DNA of 29,245 nucleotides from Beroe ovata (Eukaryota > Ctenophora > Nuda > Beroida > Beroidae): the NCBI GenBank assembly GCA_946803715.1, contig CAMPET010000003.1:411153-440397 (forward strand), in the 5' to 3' direction. This document shows positions 11,235 to 22,599 of this stretch, piece after piece. A program made the translations under genes and the position numbers. Within the stretch, counting starts at the first letter, position 1, and each line of letters starts with the position of its first letter. The notes under the pieces were generated by a model. The model had not been told where the DNA came from, made no database searches, and saw nothing but the letters and a program-made list of their open reading frames with translations.

Positions 11235-12244
11235 GACACGCCCTTATATAGGGCAAATGTTCAACGGACTTATGTTTCCTGAGAAGTCGGAATATGTCAC
11301 ACAAACGAAACTGCCTAAGGATAATTCAAGATGTCGTGATAGATCACTGCATTTATTGCTGTAGGATGAAGGTCATCTAGTAATGATCTAATATCGTGAT
11401 GAAAGTTCAAGGAAACGAGGGTGGTGAGTCTTCAATAACTGATTCATAATTCAGATCAGTCATGAAAATAACATGCAGAATGTAGATGGAAGGAGAATAA
11501 AATGTCTGTAAAAAAGCTAAACGGCGATTTAAAACAACATATCAGCGGTATCATACCGAGGGTGACAATGGACGGATAAATATATTTTTGTGTCAAAAAG
11601 ACAGTGTTAGCAAATCCTAAAGTTACCGCCGCGTATCCACACACACACACAAAGGCATGCTAGCTTGTAGTAAACGAGAGAGTATTTGTTGTGTGGAGGG
11701 CTGTGTGTACTAACTCTTATAGAGTTAAAGTTTTCAACACATATGAAAGAAGTGTTGTGTACTACGTTAACTGCAACGCTCAGTGCATATGATATATACC
11801 ACACTGACACATATTACAAGGTATTCAATGACAAGAATGCAGCATGTCAATCTTCAGCTGAAACCCCTACCTATAACCAGGATAAATAACCACACAGAAC
11901 CTAGCTCATTATCGGTAGGGTTATCACATATTTTAATCCTGTCAGGTTAAAATTAACAGTCTGTATAACGCTAATGAGAGAGCAGCAAATAGCACATCTG
12001 GTGTTGAGCTATCTCAGACGTACAAGGAAAATATGTTCGTGTATGATTTAAGATATAATATAACACCAGCAGCAGCTGGGAGCTGACATTTCATTGTCAA
12101 CAATATGCCCAACCTGTTCGAAGTACTCACAGCTATGTGAATGAGAAAATAATTGCAACTTGGTCGCGAATTATCAACCAAGCAACCAATAACTAAATTA
12201 TAGGTACTGCCATGGATAAAGCATTGATCATGATTCAGTCAAAA
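11235..12244. other. Intergenic region between two minus-strand genes
   Basis: This should hold the promoter and 5' UTR of the large repeat protein and the 3' UTR of the PARP-like gene. Short CA-rich simple sequence occurs at 11640-11651. No further exon is supported. Confidence 0.45.
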
Positions 12245-15046
12245 TTAACCACCCAAGTTAAAAACCGTGAACACGGACCAAGTTTTTTGACTGAAAAGTG
12301 AGCTAATATCAATGTAACATCCAGGATAAAGGACATAACATGGGTGAATCTGGTCCACATTTTGTATCCCTATCTCGTGGAATACTGCCATGAAAATGAT
12401 AGGTTGAAGAGGTTGAGACCCAGAACAAGGGTATATTTTACAGGGTAGGACATTAGATAAAATAAGATGCTTCAAGCCTCCTTAACCGAATGTGTAAGTT
12501 GGGATTTGGGAACTCTGGGAACTAGACGCCTGGTCCAAAATTCCCATTTGTACCGGGTACAAAGATTTTGTCCATGATATTTTGTATGGCATCTGAAGAT
12601 TTGATTCCATGGAATAGCAGCAAAATCTCTGTTTCCTTGCTATTTGCCTCGTACTTGGACTTGAAATTTCTTAACTAGTTTTCAAATTTATGTTCAAGAA
12701 GAGGATATTTAAGGATTGCCATCTCATAAGGAGGTCTCTTCAAAACAATACAAATCCTACTAAAACGACGCACCTGACACTCCACTGAATTAGCTGGGGA
12801 GACGTCATCACATCGACTGTGACCTGCTCCATTCATTATCATCCCCACAGCAGCAGGGTGGTTAACTCGACGCGAGAGGTAAAACTTCCTTTCTATCTCA
12901 GATATCAGTGTCATACACTTGTTCTGCTCTCGCAGTGCCTGCATGGGGGAAAACCATTGTCAGAAGCCGCCTCTATTCAGAATATAAACATGAACTCCCG
13001 GTGCTAGAGGTACCTATGCTGCTTTGCACTGGTATTCAACCGATATAAATGATCCATTGCATTCTCCGTATCAAAGAAGACTGCAGTGCCAAGATTTCTT
13101 CCGACTATACCATAATAATAGTTCCGAATAATAAATGCTTCATATATTCTTCATCACCCAACCTTAGGCAAGAACTTGAGACGTTCTTTAATGGCATGAT
13201 ACGCGTCCAAAGTCTGCAAATTCTCATTAGTGGTCAATGAAATTCCGTCTGCAAAATGTGCTAGCTCTTCTTCGACCTTAGAAATAGCCCGTCTCTTCAA
13301 CTGGCGTTTCCTTTTCTGGCAGTGCAACTCCAGTGTCCTAAGCATCCGCATCATCTTGTATTCTTTGATATCCTAAACATGATTGGAACCTAGTGAACTC
13401 AACTATGTCGATTGAATATAAGCAGTAAGCACTCAATATGCTAGAATTGACTGTCGAGAACATTTAAGTTACCTTGTATTTACATCTTTTATCTACATCT
13501 TGCATTTCAATTCCATCTGGATCTGATTTTACTGGAGAGGTGTCTTGGAGAAACCGGCTTGACACTTTCTCCTTACTTGTATTATTGAAGAAATGTCAAA
13601 TTGAGTGGATCATATCTTAGCAAATTCCTCATTCTGTATTCCATTTTTAGAACATAATAAACCAAGTGACTATTCACTGTTCTCAGCTGATGAATATACA
13701 CTGCGGTAAACTTTACCTGGCCACACCCTGCTCCACCTCAGCAAACACATCTAAGAAAACAGTCACCTCTTCCAGCGATGTCTCACTGCTGTGCCGAGCT
13801 GAAAGTACAGAGGGGTTTCCCTATTGTCATTATACTTATAGATTGTCATTATATTCATATATTGTCAGCGTTTTAGTAGAGAATTCGATTATGGTGAACT
13901 GTACTTCCATTATCAGATAATCATAGGAAAATAGAAAACTCGTCTCCTGGTATAATGCACTGTGGGAGTTAAACAGGTTATTGTAATGAACTCCCCTCCC
14001 TTATCAGTTATAAGGAAATGGAATGCATCCACCCAATTAGAGTGCTGATCTAAGCTCTATTATCTTTGCTCTACATCATTGATACCAGTTCACCGAACAT
14101 TTCGCCACTAACCGTTCCTTCCTAATAACAGTATCACAGCACGTAAGTAGGCATATATACTTAATATTGCTTAGAATTATAACCGAATCTATCATTGTTG
14201 GTTCGAGCTTCATCATAATGCAAGAGTGTTTGATATTCCTTCATCCTTCCAAACTACTAAAGGTACTGTCTGTATTAGTTTGTTGATAAACTGATAAAGT
14301 ATAGTATGCTTGTATAGATTGCGGATGAATAATTAGGCAATCCTTATCATGATTACTTTTCCTCCTGTTGATCTCGTATGGGAAATCAGTTTTATGCAGA
14401 ATTCTTCTGAGGATAAGAAGAGTTCATTTTAATCTTATTTGTTTGCACTATTAAGCATCCAACTGTCTTTGCCTTGGTCTATATCAATTAAAAACGTAGT
14501 AATTGAGTAATTGAGCCAGGAGCCGCACATTAAAGACTTAGATCCTCGATCACGGGATTCCTTGATCATGGATGGCTCAGTGTCCGCGGTAATTGCTCTC
14601 GTTCCACAACTTCTACCCAAGTGTCACTTATGTTCTGTTTTTAGTGGTGAGCAATTTCACCTCACGTTCATAATGCTCAAGAAGAATAAGAAGAAGGAGA
14701 GGCTATTATCTCATTACTGTACCGGGCAAATCCATCCAGACATGCCAGAGTCCTAAGAGAACCCAAATCAGTCTTGCGTTGTCTTAGATCCCTTTAGTGC
14801 ATTAGAGTGTTCAAACGATTATGAGCAAATTTAGCACTCCGCCACACCTCCCATTCATCATAATGTCTGGTAGACACTAAAATAGACAGTTAAGTGTCCA
14901 TACTGCATAGGCACCCCAGTGGCTTTATCAGTTAAAAATTTTGCTTTCGTTGAAATATTTTGATTAATCACATCATAGGACAAAGGTATTATCAAACCTT
15001 TATCAAGAATTTTGCCGTCATTTGGTGCTATGTCTGCTTCTTCCAT
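12245..15046 (-). CDS. PARP-like multi-exon gene, catalytic domain degenerate
   Basis: Minus-strand exons with good phase: 13717-13798, 13473-13575, 13163-13372, 12774-12938 and about 12522-12674, then a last coding part to the TAA at 12245. ATG 15046, just after an acceptor at 15077 and an in-frame TGA, is a possible start; its link to exon 13798 through a weak donor is uncertain. The upstream exons encode an acidic segment and a basic helical stretch (exon 13163-13372) that I do not recognise. The last part resembles a PARP catalytic domain, which transfers ADP-ribose from NAD+: LLLFHGI at the HGT site, NGNFGPGV at the GKGVYF site, and EIGIQNVDQIHPCYVLY at the catalytic Glu segment. The Thr of HGT is Ile, the Tyr codon of GVYF is TAG (12522-12524), and the reading frame shifts between 12522 and 12480. 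Either this is a decaying copy or a 58-bp intron (12470-12527) removes the tyrosine segment. Confidence 0.6.
12522..12524 (-). pseudogene. TAG at the PARP catalytic-tyrosine position
   Basis: The frame encoding LLLFHGI and NGNFGPGV continues as TAG-TTC, where PARPs have Tyr-Phe (GxYF). The Glu-motif frame, open from about 12481 down to the stop at 12245, is offset by one base. This single site decides whether the gene is broken or has a tiny intron here. Confidence 0.6.
13799..15045. other. Probable introns of the PARP-like gene; possible small exons unresolved
   Basis: Between the first well-supported exon (13717-13798) and the candidate start exon there are several short frames on both strands. 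A plus-strand piece after an acceptor-like TTTTTAG at 14642 reads GEQFHLTFIMLKKNKKK and stops at about 14755; its minus complement also has coding-like words. Neither is convincing alone. Confidence 0.3.
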
Positions 15047-15076
15047 CGCTCAATCTGTTACAATTCGACAGTCAAC

Positions 15077-16247
15077 CTGAAAAGAAGATATCGTGATGAA
15101 AACTAATAACTAGGTTATAAGGTAGTAGGTTAACTGATTGGTGGAACTGAAACATCCTTAAATCAACTCCATGATATGATATAGTATGAGAATATTATAT
15201 ATCATTCATTGGACGGTAGTGAACATATTATGATGTTCTATTTTTAGAAAACTGGGTAGGAGAACAGTAGGTACAGTAGGTAGTAGGTACAGGATTGCCC
15301 TTATTTATCAATATTCAATAAATTGCTATAAATATGTAAATGAAACCACATACTCAAGGGCATGATTTTGTAATATTCAGATAACATACCCATGAAAAAG
15401 AGGGAAATTAGCTATGCTTATTGCTGAACAAATCACAGTATTCATGTTATATGAGTGATCACTAATCAGACGACCGTAGTCTGCAGTAGCCAGCATAGGT
15501 CCTATAGGTACTCAAATTCAGTGTATCGTTTCTGATAGCTTCCAATTGCTCTTTAAAACTTCTCACTTCGATGTCTTCCAAATTAGGTGCCTTCAAAAGA
15601 AAACTGATAATGAGAGCTCTGAAATCCATACTGCCACTGATTTTAATGGAAGCATGAGAGACATGCTGGAATACGCTCCAAGATAAGAATAGCTCCTCTC
15701 CCACTACTCATGTATAAGCCTGAAGATAATAACCCCTCCGTTCACTATATCACACCAGGCACTCATTTTAGAGGGCACACCTGAATACATTTATAGCGGT
15801 AAGTACCTGAGTCTAACGGGCTGCTCTATTATGTTCCATATTACTCACAGTCATGACCATGACCAACTACTGCGGTTCCGCGCGATACACAAGACAAGCG
15901 ATCTCTCCCTCGCTTCTCATAGCTCCAGATTACGGATGGGCTGACGCGGAACCAGGAAGCAGCTTGAATTTAAGAATGTGATCACTATTCTAAGATATTA
16001 ATTCCATTCTCTGCCTTCGCTTTCAATATATAACTCGATCACGATCACCTAGGTATTTTTGTTGCTTTCTACCTTCATTCACTCAAATATATTTTTGCAC
16101 TTGTTTCGTCATGGATGCAGCTTCCTTTTCTTCCTCTGTTTCCTTTGTATTTGCAATTATAGTCTCATCCAAACCATGTTGATAACCAAAAACAACTCTC
16201 GAAACGATGCTCTACTGTTTTATGTTTGCATGCTCAGTCCTTTCCAG
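15077..16247. other. Intergenic or 5' UTR/intron region, no confident gene
   Basis: An acceptor at 15077 (TTCTTTTCAG) implies a further upstream exon of the minus-strand gene. A minus-strand frame at 15462-15704 contains a helical piece (SFKEQLEAIRNDTLNL) and may be that exon, but the splice sites are weak. A 9-bp inverted repeat GGTTCCGCG (15874-15882) / CGCGGAACC (15945-15953) encloses 62 bp. Confidence 0.3.
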
Positions 16248-16436
16248 AGGTGAAGTAAATGGATGATGAGATGGATGAAAGGGAGCTCCTAAAGGATCGA
16301 AGTCAGAACCATAATATAGACTTTGAAGAGCTTTTCTCTGACATCGAAGTAGAGGGAAGGAGTTTGAAGGAAACTTTCCTGAAGACACATGATGGAAACG
16401 GTCAATATCTTCCCAACGCCAATCTTTGTGCAAGTG
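16248..16436 (+). CDS. Probable first coding exon of an unrecognised gene
   Basis: A pyrimidine-rich acceptor (TCCTTTCCAG) ends at 16247 and ATG 16259 follows after a short leader that includes an in-frame stop. About 58 codons are read (MDDEMDERELLKDRS, then DFEELFSDIEVEG), acidic and helical, before possible donors CAA|GTGGTT (16433) or GTG|GTTTTT (16436), both phase 1. The continuing frame to 16471 looks non-coding. No downstream partner exon was identified. It cannot join the Kv channel exon in frame, because TAG directly precedes the channel ATG. I do not recognise the family; coding status rests on composition and splice context. Confidence 0.4.
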
Positions 16437-17505
16437 GTTTTTTGGTATCCTACGTTTGCTCCTATCGATAATAGAAGTCCTTCCTGTTTATCCTTCCTGT
16501 TTATCTTGCTTGGCGCCTGTGTTAGCGACTGCTGTTGATTGGTTGGGGCTGCTATTACCTGAATCGGGACTTGGGGGCTATATTTGTATACTGCTATGTA
16601 GCTATTCTGCTACTACCAGCCCCATTACCTTATTATCAGTGTTTGGAGCTGCAGCTAGGTAGTAGGTATGCCATGCATATCATTCTGGAACAAATAGCTA
16701 TAAAAATAAGTCTGTTACAGGACACTATGAGGTCTGTTACAGGTACCAATTAATTAGGTACCATCTTATCTTCATACATTATAGGCTTTCCCCACACTTC
16801 ATAAAAAACACCATACTATCAGAAAGATATTTGATCACAATTTGACTCTAAAGGCAAAATTCAATGTCACTTCGCTTTCATTCAAACACTGATAATACGT
16901 AATAAACGTTGCGTGCCCCCGCCTGCTTATTATTACCCACTCAAGCTTGTAAAGGATAATTTGGTACTGGCGCAGTACTGCAGTAAGCAATAAGGGCCAT
17001 GAGATAGTTCCAGATCATGTTGTTATATCAACTATTTCATTCCTAACCACATTGGAGATCTAGCCACATTGGAGATCTATTATAGATGAATCCCATGTTC
17101 CCTTGCTTTAAAGGTAACAAAGGGAACTATTCTCATACTGTGCGATTATCATCAGCTATACCTGACAAGTGACCAATGACCATATACCTGAGTACAGCTA
17201 ATCTAACATCTGATGATATTGCTTGTTCCACAATAATGCTGATGAGTTCAAGACGCCATCAGTCCGCGACCATATGTCTGAGTGTATAATATAAACAGAC
17301 TACATATAATATTTGATCGACGGTACTCTCACATGGCTCGTCATGAGAAGCTCCTGAAATGATACGAGCGCTGAGTAATTAGCTGTTGTACGTGTGGTCA
17401 CGAGCTGGCTGGGAGCAGCTAACGCTGTATATGAAATAGTGCTGTGTGTTGCACACCTATCATATTGCTCACAGCTCCAACGGATTATCTTCTGCTACTT
17501 CTTGT
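16437..17505. other. No gene recognised; promoter side of the Kv channel
   Basis: Several hydrophobic frames around 16426-16753 overlap each other in different frames and show no conserved motif. A short direct repeat (CACATTGGAGATCTA) occurs twice near 17050-17080. Confidence 0.4.
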
Positions 17506-17531
17506 GTTGTTGTTGTTGTTGTTGTTGTTGA
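17506..17531. repeat. (TTG)n microsatellite in the Kv leader
   Basis: About eight TTG units end seven bases upstream of the channel start codon. They lie in the presumed 5' UTR. Confidence 0.9.
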
Positions 17532-17538
17532 GGTTTAG

Positions 17539-19169
17539 ATGAAATATACCCTCATGACAGGTAACGATCAGTACAGTCTCCTAACTGATCAAGAGAACCT
17601 AAAGCAAGAAACCATAAACTCATCTCCTGGTAATGTCAGAGGGAATGGAGTTGCTAACAATGCGGTTGTTCAAGCCAATGGATTAGACCCACTGCATGAC
17701 ACTAAGTCACTCAAGAAGAAGGATGCTACAGTCTTAGATCCCTGGGACCCATACTCGATAGTTAAATTGAGTATCAGTGGAAAAGTTTACGTGACACTAC
17801 GGAAGACATTGACATTCTTCCCTGATACTCTCCTTGGTTCCAAAGAAATCGATGACTTCTGGAATGAAGATTTGGGAATGTACTATTTCAATCGCCACAG
17901 GGGCGTCTTCAACTCAATATTATTTTTCTACCAATCTAGAGGAGTTTTCAGAGCACCAACCAATGTTGAGCCGGACATAATGAAGGAAGAAATGGAGTTC
18001 TTCAAAGTGGATGTTCAAAAAATTCTGGATTTCAAGGATGAGGAAGAAGAGATAGTCGAGATAAAACTCACACTGAGACAAAAGCTCCACACATTTTTGA
18101 CAGACCCTCAATATTCAAGGCCAGCTCTCTATTGGTCATTTGTTGATATGTTTGCCATCGTTCTATCTATCATTTTACTCGTTGCAGAGTCTGTGCCCAG
18201 CGCAACTGAAGCCTTTGAAAACCCAAAGTATAAAGTATACTACTTCCTGTACAGTTTAGAAGTTCTGGTCAATGGATTCTTCACCGTTGATTTTATTCTA
18301 AAGTTCATATCGTGGCCAAAACCATGGCTATTCTTCAAAAACCCACTGAATTGTCTGGATTTTATGGCGATACTTCCGTTTTACATGGAGCTAATCACAA
18401 TGATATCCCAAAAGGGTGGCTCAGGTGGAGGTAAATTTGTGGTACTGAGGATTTGCAGAACAAGCCGGGTAGTGAGGATTTTCAGATTTGCCAGGCATTC
18501 CAAAGAGCTCTTGGTTGTCATGAAAGTAGTATCGGGTGCAACAAAAGAGTTTGCAATGCTGGCGATGCTGATTATGGTTTTCGTGCTGCTCTTTGGGACA
18601 TTTCTCTATTACTCGGAGATGGGATATGATTCCAACTTCGACTCAATTCTACATGGTTAGTTCAACATTTTTTTAACGTTTGGAGCACACCAATCAAAAT
18701 AAACATTTCATACAGACAGGAGCTGTTGAAAAAGTTCTATAGTTCTCCTATCTAAGCCTGTTAACCACCTACACCTTATTGTTAGGGTGCTGGTGGGCTA
18801 TTGTAACTGTTACAACAGTTGGATATGGTGATTTAGCTCCAAAGAGTACTATTGGTGAGAGCTGGGAATCTCTTTCAAGTGATATCGAAATTCGAGACGT
18901 CTTCAGCAAAACTTTTTATTGTATTGCATATTCCATAGAAAAATTATGCAATGTTGGATGGAAGCCGAAAAAATACAACTGACTCTTATCTTTCAGGTCG
19001 GCTCATTGGGAGCATAGCAGTTGTTCTGGGAATTGTTATTCTAGCACTCCCGATGACTGTTATTGTTTCCAAGTTCAATGAGTCCTATGGAGACGTGAAG
19101 AGGAACACAGAAAGAGAACAACTGGAAAAAATAAGGGCCCATGCAATCGCAAACGGAGCTATATTCTAA
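17539..19169 (+). CDS. Shaker-family voltage-gated K+ channel subunit (Kv1-like T1), S6 gate altered
   Basis: Three exons, 17539-18655, 18786-18854 and 18997-19169, give 452 residues; the introns are 130 and 142 bp with GT-AG ends. The start is fixed by TAG at 17536-17538, in frame. Residues about 72-158 are a T1 tetramerisation domain (FPDTLLG, FNSILFFYQS) without the Zn-binding Cys pair of Kv2-4, so Kv1-like. Residues 180-420 hold S1-S6. S2 keeps the charge-transfer Phe (F248) with Asp for the usual Glu (D251); S3 keeps its Asp (D274); S4 has Arg 304, 307, 310, 313, 316 and 319 plus K322. The filter is TVGYG (383-387). The hinge, normally PVP or PIP, is PMT (414-416), as in silent Kv5/6/8/9-type subunits, which have PxT-like changes. 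The C-terminus is only about 30 residues and has no PDZ ligand. It probably conducts or modulates plasma-membrane K+ current as part of a tetramer. Confidence 0.93.
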
Positions 19170-19682
19170 AAGCGATTTTATGAAGGGGGTCTAATTTTTC
19201 ATTGGTATTTTAGTGTCTGACCCCTTCCCATAAATTCAATTGTACACAGAACCAGCATTGACCGAAACTGAGAAGGTTCTGGGGTGCAGCGTGAGATTTA
19301 TGGACCATCATGGAGTATTGCATTGACATATCAGTGATTACTGCAGATCACTATCTACAATCATAATAATAAGTATGCAGTAAGGTAAAGTGACATTGGA
19401 AATTTTCACTCCTAGAATTAGAAATGAGACGATTTTGATCAAAGTGTGAAATAGTTAATCTCTATTCCAGCAATTTAACATTTATTTGAACTTAATTACA
19501 ATCTGTATATCTGGTTTAATACCAGTGGTATTGAACTTGAAGCGGTGAACTACCCATCTTCAAATATCATTCCGCTCGGCTTATATAGAGCGTAATGTCA
19601 GAGCAGCAAACTTCTAGCATATCTATTGCTAGCATATCTAAACGATGGTCGGGGTTTCTGTTATGATATACCTATTTCATTA
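19170..19682. other. 3' flank of the Kv channel, no gene seen
   Basis: AT-rich sequence with a local doublet (CTAGCATATCTA) near 19615-19640. No canonical AATAAA was found close to the channel stop. Confidence 0.4.
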
Positions 19683-19965
19683 TTTTCATGTTTCAAATAA
19701 CGCAAAGAGGCTGAATGAACTACGATGATTGGTGAATATCTATTGGCGAAGAACTTTCATGTGAGCATGCGTTTCACAAGCCATTACCTTCATAATACTT
19801 CATAATGATTATTGGATATAAATATTCAACATAATATCTTGTATCAATGAAGTCATGTGACCAGATGATCTACATTACTTTAACAAGCGTAGTGAGTTCA
19901 CAGCGGGATGCGTTAGCTTAAATGCAGCAAATCACTGAACATATCAACCAACTTCACATATATAA
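19683..19965. repeat. Second duplicated block, copy 1
   Basis: Starts TTTTCATGTTTCAAATAACG and ends CACATATATAA, immediately before the N. It is repeated with few changes at 20028-20317. There is no coding content. Confidence 0.9.
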
Positions 19966-19966
19966 N
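19966..19966. other. Single N, probable assembly join
   Basis: The N lies between the end of duplicate copy 1 and a truncated hairpin-element fragment. The fragment stops inside the element's long GC-rich palindrome, a sequence that is hard to read or assemble. Confidence 0.7.
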
Positions 19967-20027
19967 CTTTTTGCTCGCACGTTCAATATTAGCTACAGAT
20001 GCCGCGAGGGGCTTGCCAGCCCCTTGA
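19967..20027 (-). mobile_element. Truncated copy of the 401-bp hairpin element, inverted
   Basis: The reverse complement matches the first ~60 bp of the units at 28655 and 29056. Its outer end (TCAAGGGG on the minus strand) agrees with their left boundary (TCAGGGGG), so the element has a defined end. It breaks off at the N within the GGGCCCTTTTTGC palindrome. The 5' hairpin here has an A:T closing pair (20007 with 20024) where the other copies have G:C. Confidence 0.8.
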
Positions 20028-20317
20028 TTTTCATGTTTCAAATAACGCAAAGAGGCTGAATGAACTACGATAATTGGTGAATATCTATTATCTATTGGCG
20101 AGGAACTTTCATGTGAGCATTCTTTTCACAAGCCATTACCTTCATAATGTTTCATAATGATTATTGGACATAAATATTCAACATAATATCTTGTATCATT
20201 GAAGTCATGTAACCAGATGATCTACATTACTTTAACAAGTGTAGTGAGATCACAGCGGGATGCGTTAGCTTAAATGCAGCAAATCACTGAACATATCAAC
20301 CAACTTCACATATATAA
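20028..20317. repeat. Second duplicated block, copy 2
   Basis: Near-identical to 19683-19965 with substitutions and an 8-bp TATCTATT duplication. After it the unique sequence resumes. Confidence 0.9.
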
Positions 20318-22566
20318 CACTGCAGATTTCATGAACAGTTGTGGATGGTTTGGCGGACATTTATTATTAAATTGCGTCAATGATCAATATTCGATCTTGT
20401 GATATGTAGATATTCTATCTGTTTCATAACAATCCACTGACCACTCTCTTACAAATTAACATCATCTTCCTGTAATGAAGATAGTACCTACTATGCGAAG
20501 TTCAAACCACTACTATAAATAGGGAAACATGCTTCACGGCATGGTTTCAATAGATGAATGGATCTCACAAGGGTCGCTTACTTAAATTTGAACCAATCCG
20601 TCCTTACAAATCATTTCATATCCCTTCTTCTCTTTGCGTGAAGCTCATGTGTAGTTTTCTTCCCATGTTCAGAGAACTCAAAATTATAATTTTCACTGTG
20701 ACCCCTTTCCACTTTTTTGTGGCCGAATAATGGGGCCAAATATGGGCGTGGCATATTCCACTGACTCCCGGTAGAGTTGGACAAATATATTTTTCTGGTA
20801 GTTCAGTGGCCCCATGAATGCAAGATAAAATCAATTATTCTATCGGCGTTTTTGACCAACCTTGGTGGTTACCATCCATAATATATAGTCGGTAGTACCA
20901 TATTGTAGTATGGACTATGAGAGTAGTGAAGATCAGGTTAAACCGAAGTGAATATTTAGCCCCAGCTGTATTTAAGCGTTTGGGCATGTTGAAGGGGGTG
21001 AATAGTACTATAGCAGCTGCGGTCACACAGCTACTACACCATTCACTGTTCTCTACCAGAAGCAACCACATGCCTTATTGAATCCTAAACTACTGTGACT
21101 ACCAATTCCGAAATGACACGTGGAGACTGAAACAATGCTTCATGTACAACAATTACGTACATTTATTCAAGATCATACCTTTCCTGAAGCACGAGCAGAT
21201 GGTTTCTCGACTTGTCAATTTCACACTTATTACTAACAAGGCTACATACCTAATACCTATGCCTATAATAATAGGGTGTTACGTATCACAGTTTTCTTAT
21301 CGTTTTCTCATAGGTGATTGTTAACAGTAATCGTTGTGAAACATAAGAAACGGTAAGATTCCAGATACAACGGTCCGAGTGATGTAATGCACCATGTCAT
21401 GCTCGAGAATGTTGTCAAATTTGCACTGCAACTACGTCACACCGGCCTTACAATGTTGCACAGGAATCTCAAAACGCACAGTTCGGCCCTATAAGTGAAT
21501 TGACTTGGCATAGATCATTGACCGTATAATTGAGCAATGAGCAAGTGTCATTGAGGAAAGGCCGCAAATTTTCAGAAACTTTCAGCATCGTTTTTGTATT
21601 GTCCTTGGTTCTATCAAAGTTTTCAGTGGTTTATCACCGTCAGATGAGCCATGTGGAGCTATCATTATCAAAAACAATTACTCTTAGGGCGGTCCCATAG
21701 TTGTCAATAAATTAACTTTGAGATTTGTGACACCTCCCCAATAATATCCCCAATAATATCTTTTGTCGAAATGTTCTGAAATTTTGGGCTATATCATATC
21801 CGTCGACTTCGATTTTTACTGAATGCCATGTTACGCAACTTGTCGTATTACACCAAGGTTAAATCAGTAAATCATAAGGTCAGCGTAAATCACAAAGTAT
21901 ACCGCTACATTCGAGTCAATTATCATTTCTCTAGTGTCTGCAACCGCTATAATAGTATCGTCACTTTCTATAATCTATTTCAGAAGATAGATAATTTGTT
22001 CCCTACTCTAGTGGCCTTGCGACACTGGAGATGCCACTAATTCATTGTCGTTTCAGAGCTTCAACCCTTCACTACAAGACTTGAAATTTTCTACCATTTT
22101 TTGTCACCAGGATCCCCGTCCAAAATTTCCTCTAAGTACATCCCCTGACACTGTCCTACACTTTGTAGTGTGAAGATATGCACTATATTGTCGAGTGAAT
22201 TGGTAATGGCCCTGGGCCCTGGCCCCTGCACACTTGATGCTGAACGAATATTTGATTTGATGAGAAACGTGAAGGATAAGGATAATTAGTAATTACTGCA
22301 CCTATAACATTAATTGGAGATTGTGCAATATAACGTCCTTACTCCTAGTATGACAGCATCGCGTACTAAAGCTAGTGTTTAATGTACCTAGTTCGGCTGT
22401 CTTTCACTTGCTTGTGGTTAATGGGACACTATAGCTACTGAACAGTTAAATGTTTATCTGTAGTGACATTTCTTCTGATTATGGAACATAAAATATAGGT
22501 AGCAGTGACTTATAGTTAACCAATTACCTTCTTCAAACTTATTACACGGCTGACATGTCCAAAATA
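20318..22566. other. No gene recognised
   Basis: About 2.2 kb of AT-rich DNA. A minus-strand frame from 21071 to 20616 is open except for one stop at 20835-20837; I do not recognise the product and found no splice sites. A GGGCGTGG motif occurs near 20744, as also near 1250 and 7130. Confidence 0.35.
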
Positions 22567-22599
22567 TAACCACTTGACCCACTGTTAGTTCTTTCCCAC

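Noticed and set aside
11241-11255. CArG (SRF) box in CCCTTATATAGGG
   Set aside because: The A/T core is seven bases, whereas the CArG consensus needs six.
15874-15953. tRNA gene from the GGTTCCGCG/CGCGGAACC arms
   Set aside because: There is no T-loop GGTTCGA-type box or anticodon arm, and the spacing does not fit a cloverleaf.
20616-21071. Minus-strand frame with a single stop, possible pseudogene
   Set aside because: No recognisable domain, no splice signals and ordinary AT-rich composition.
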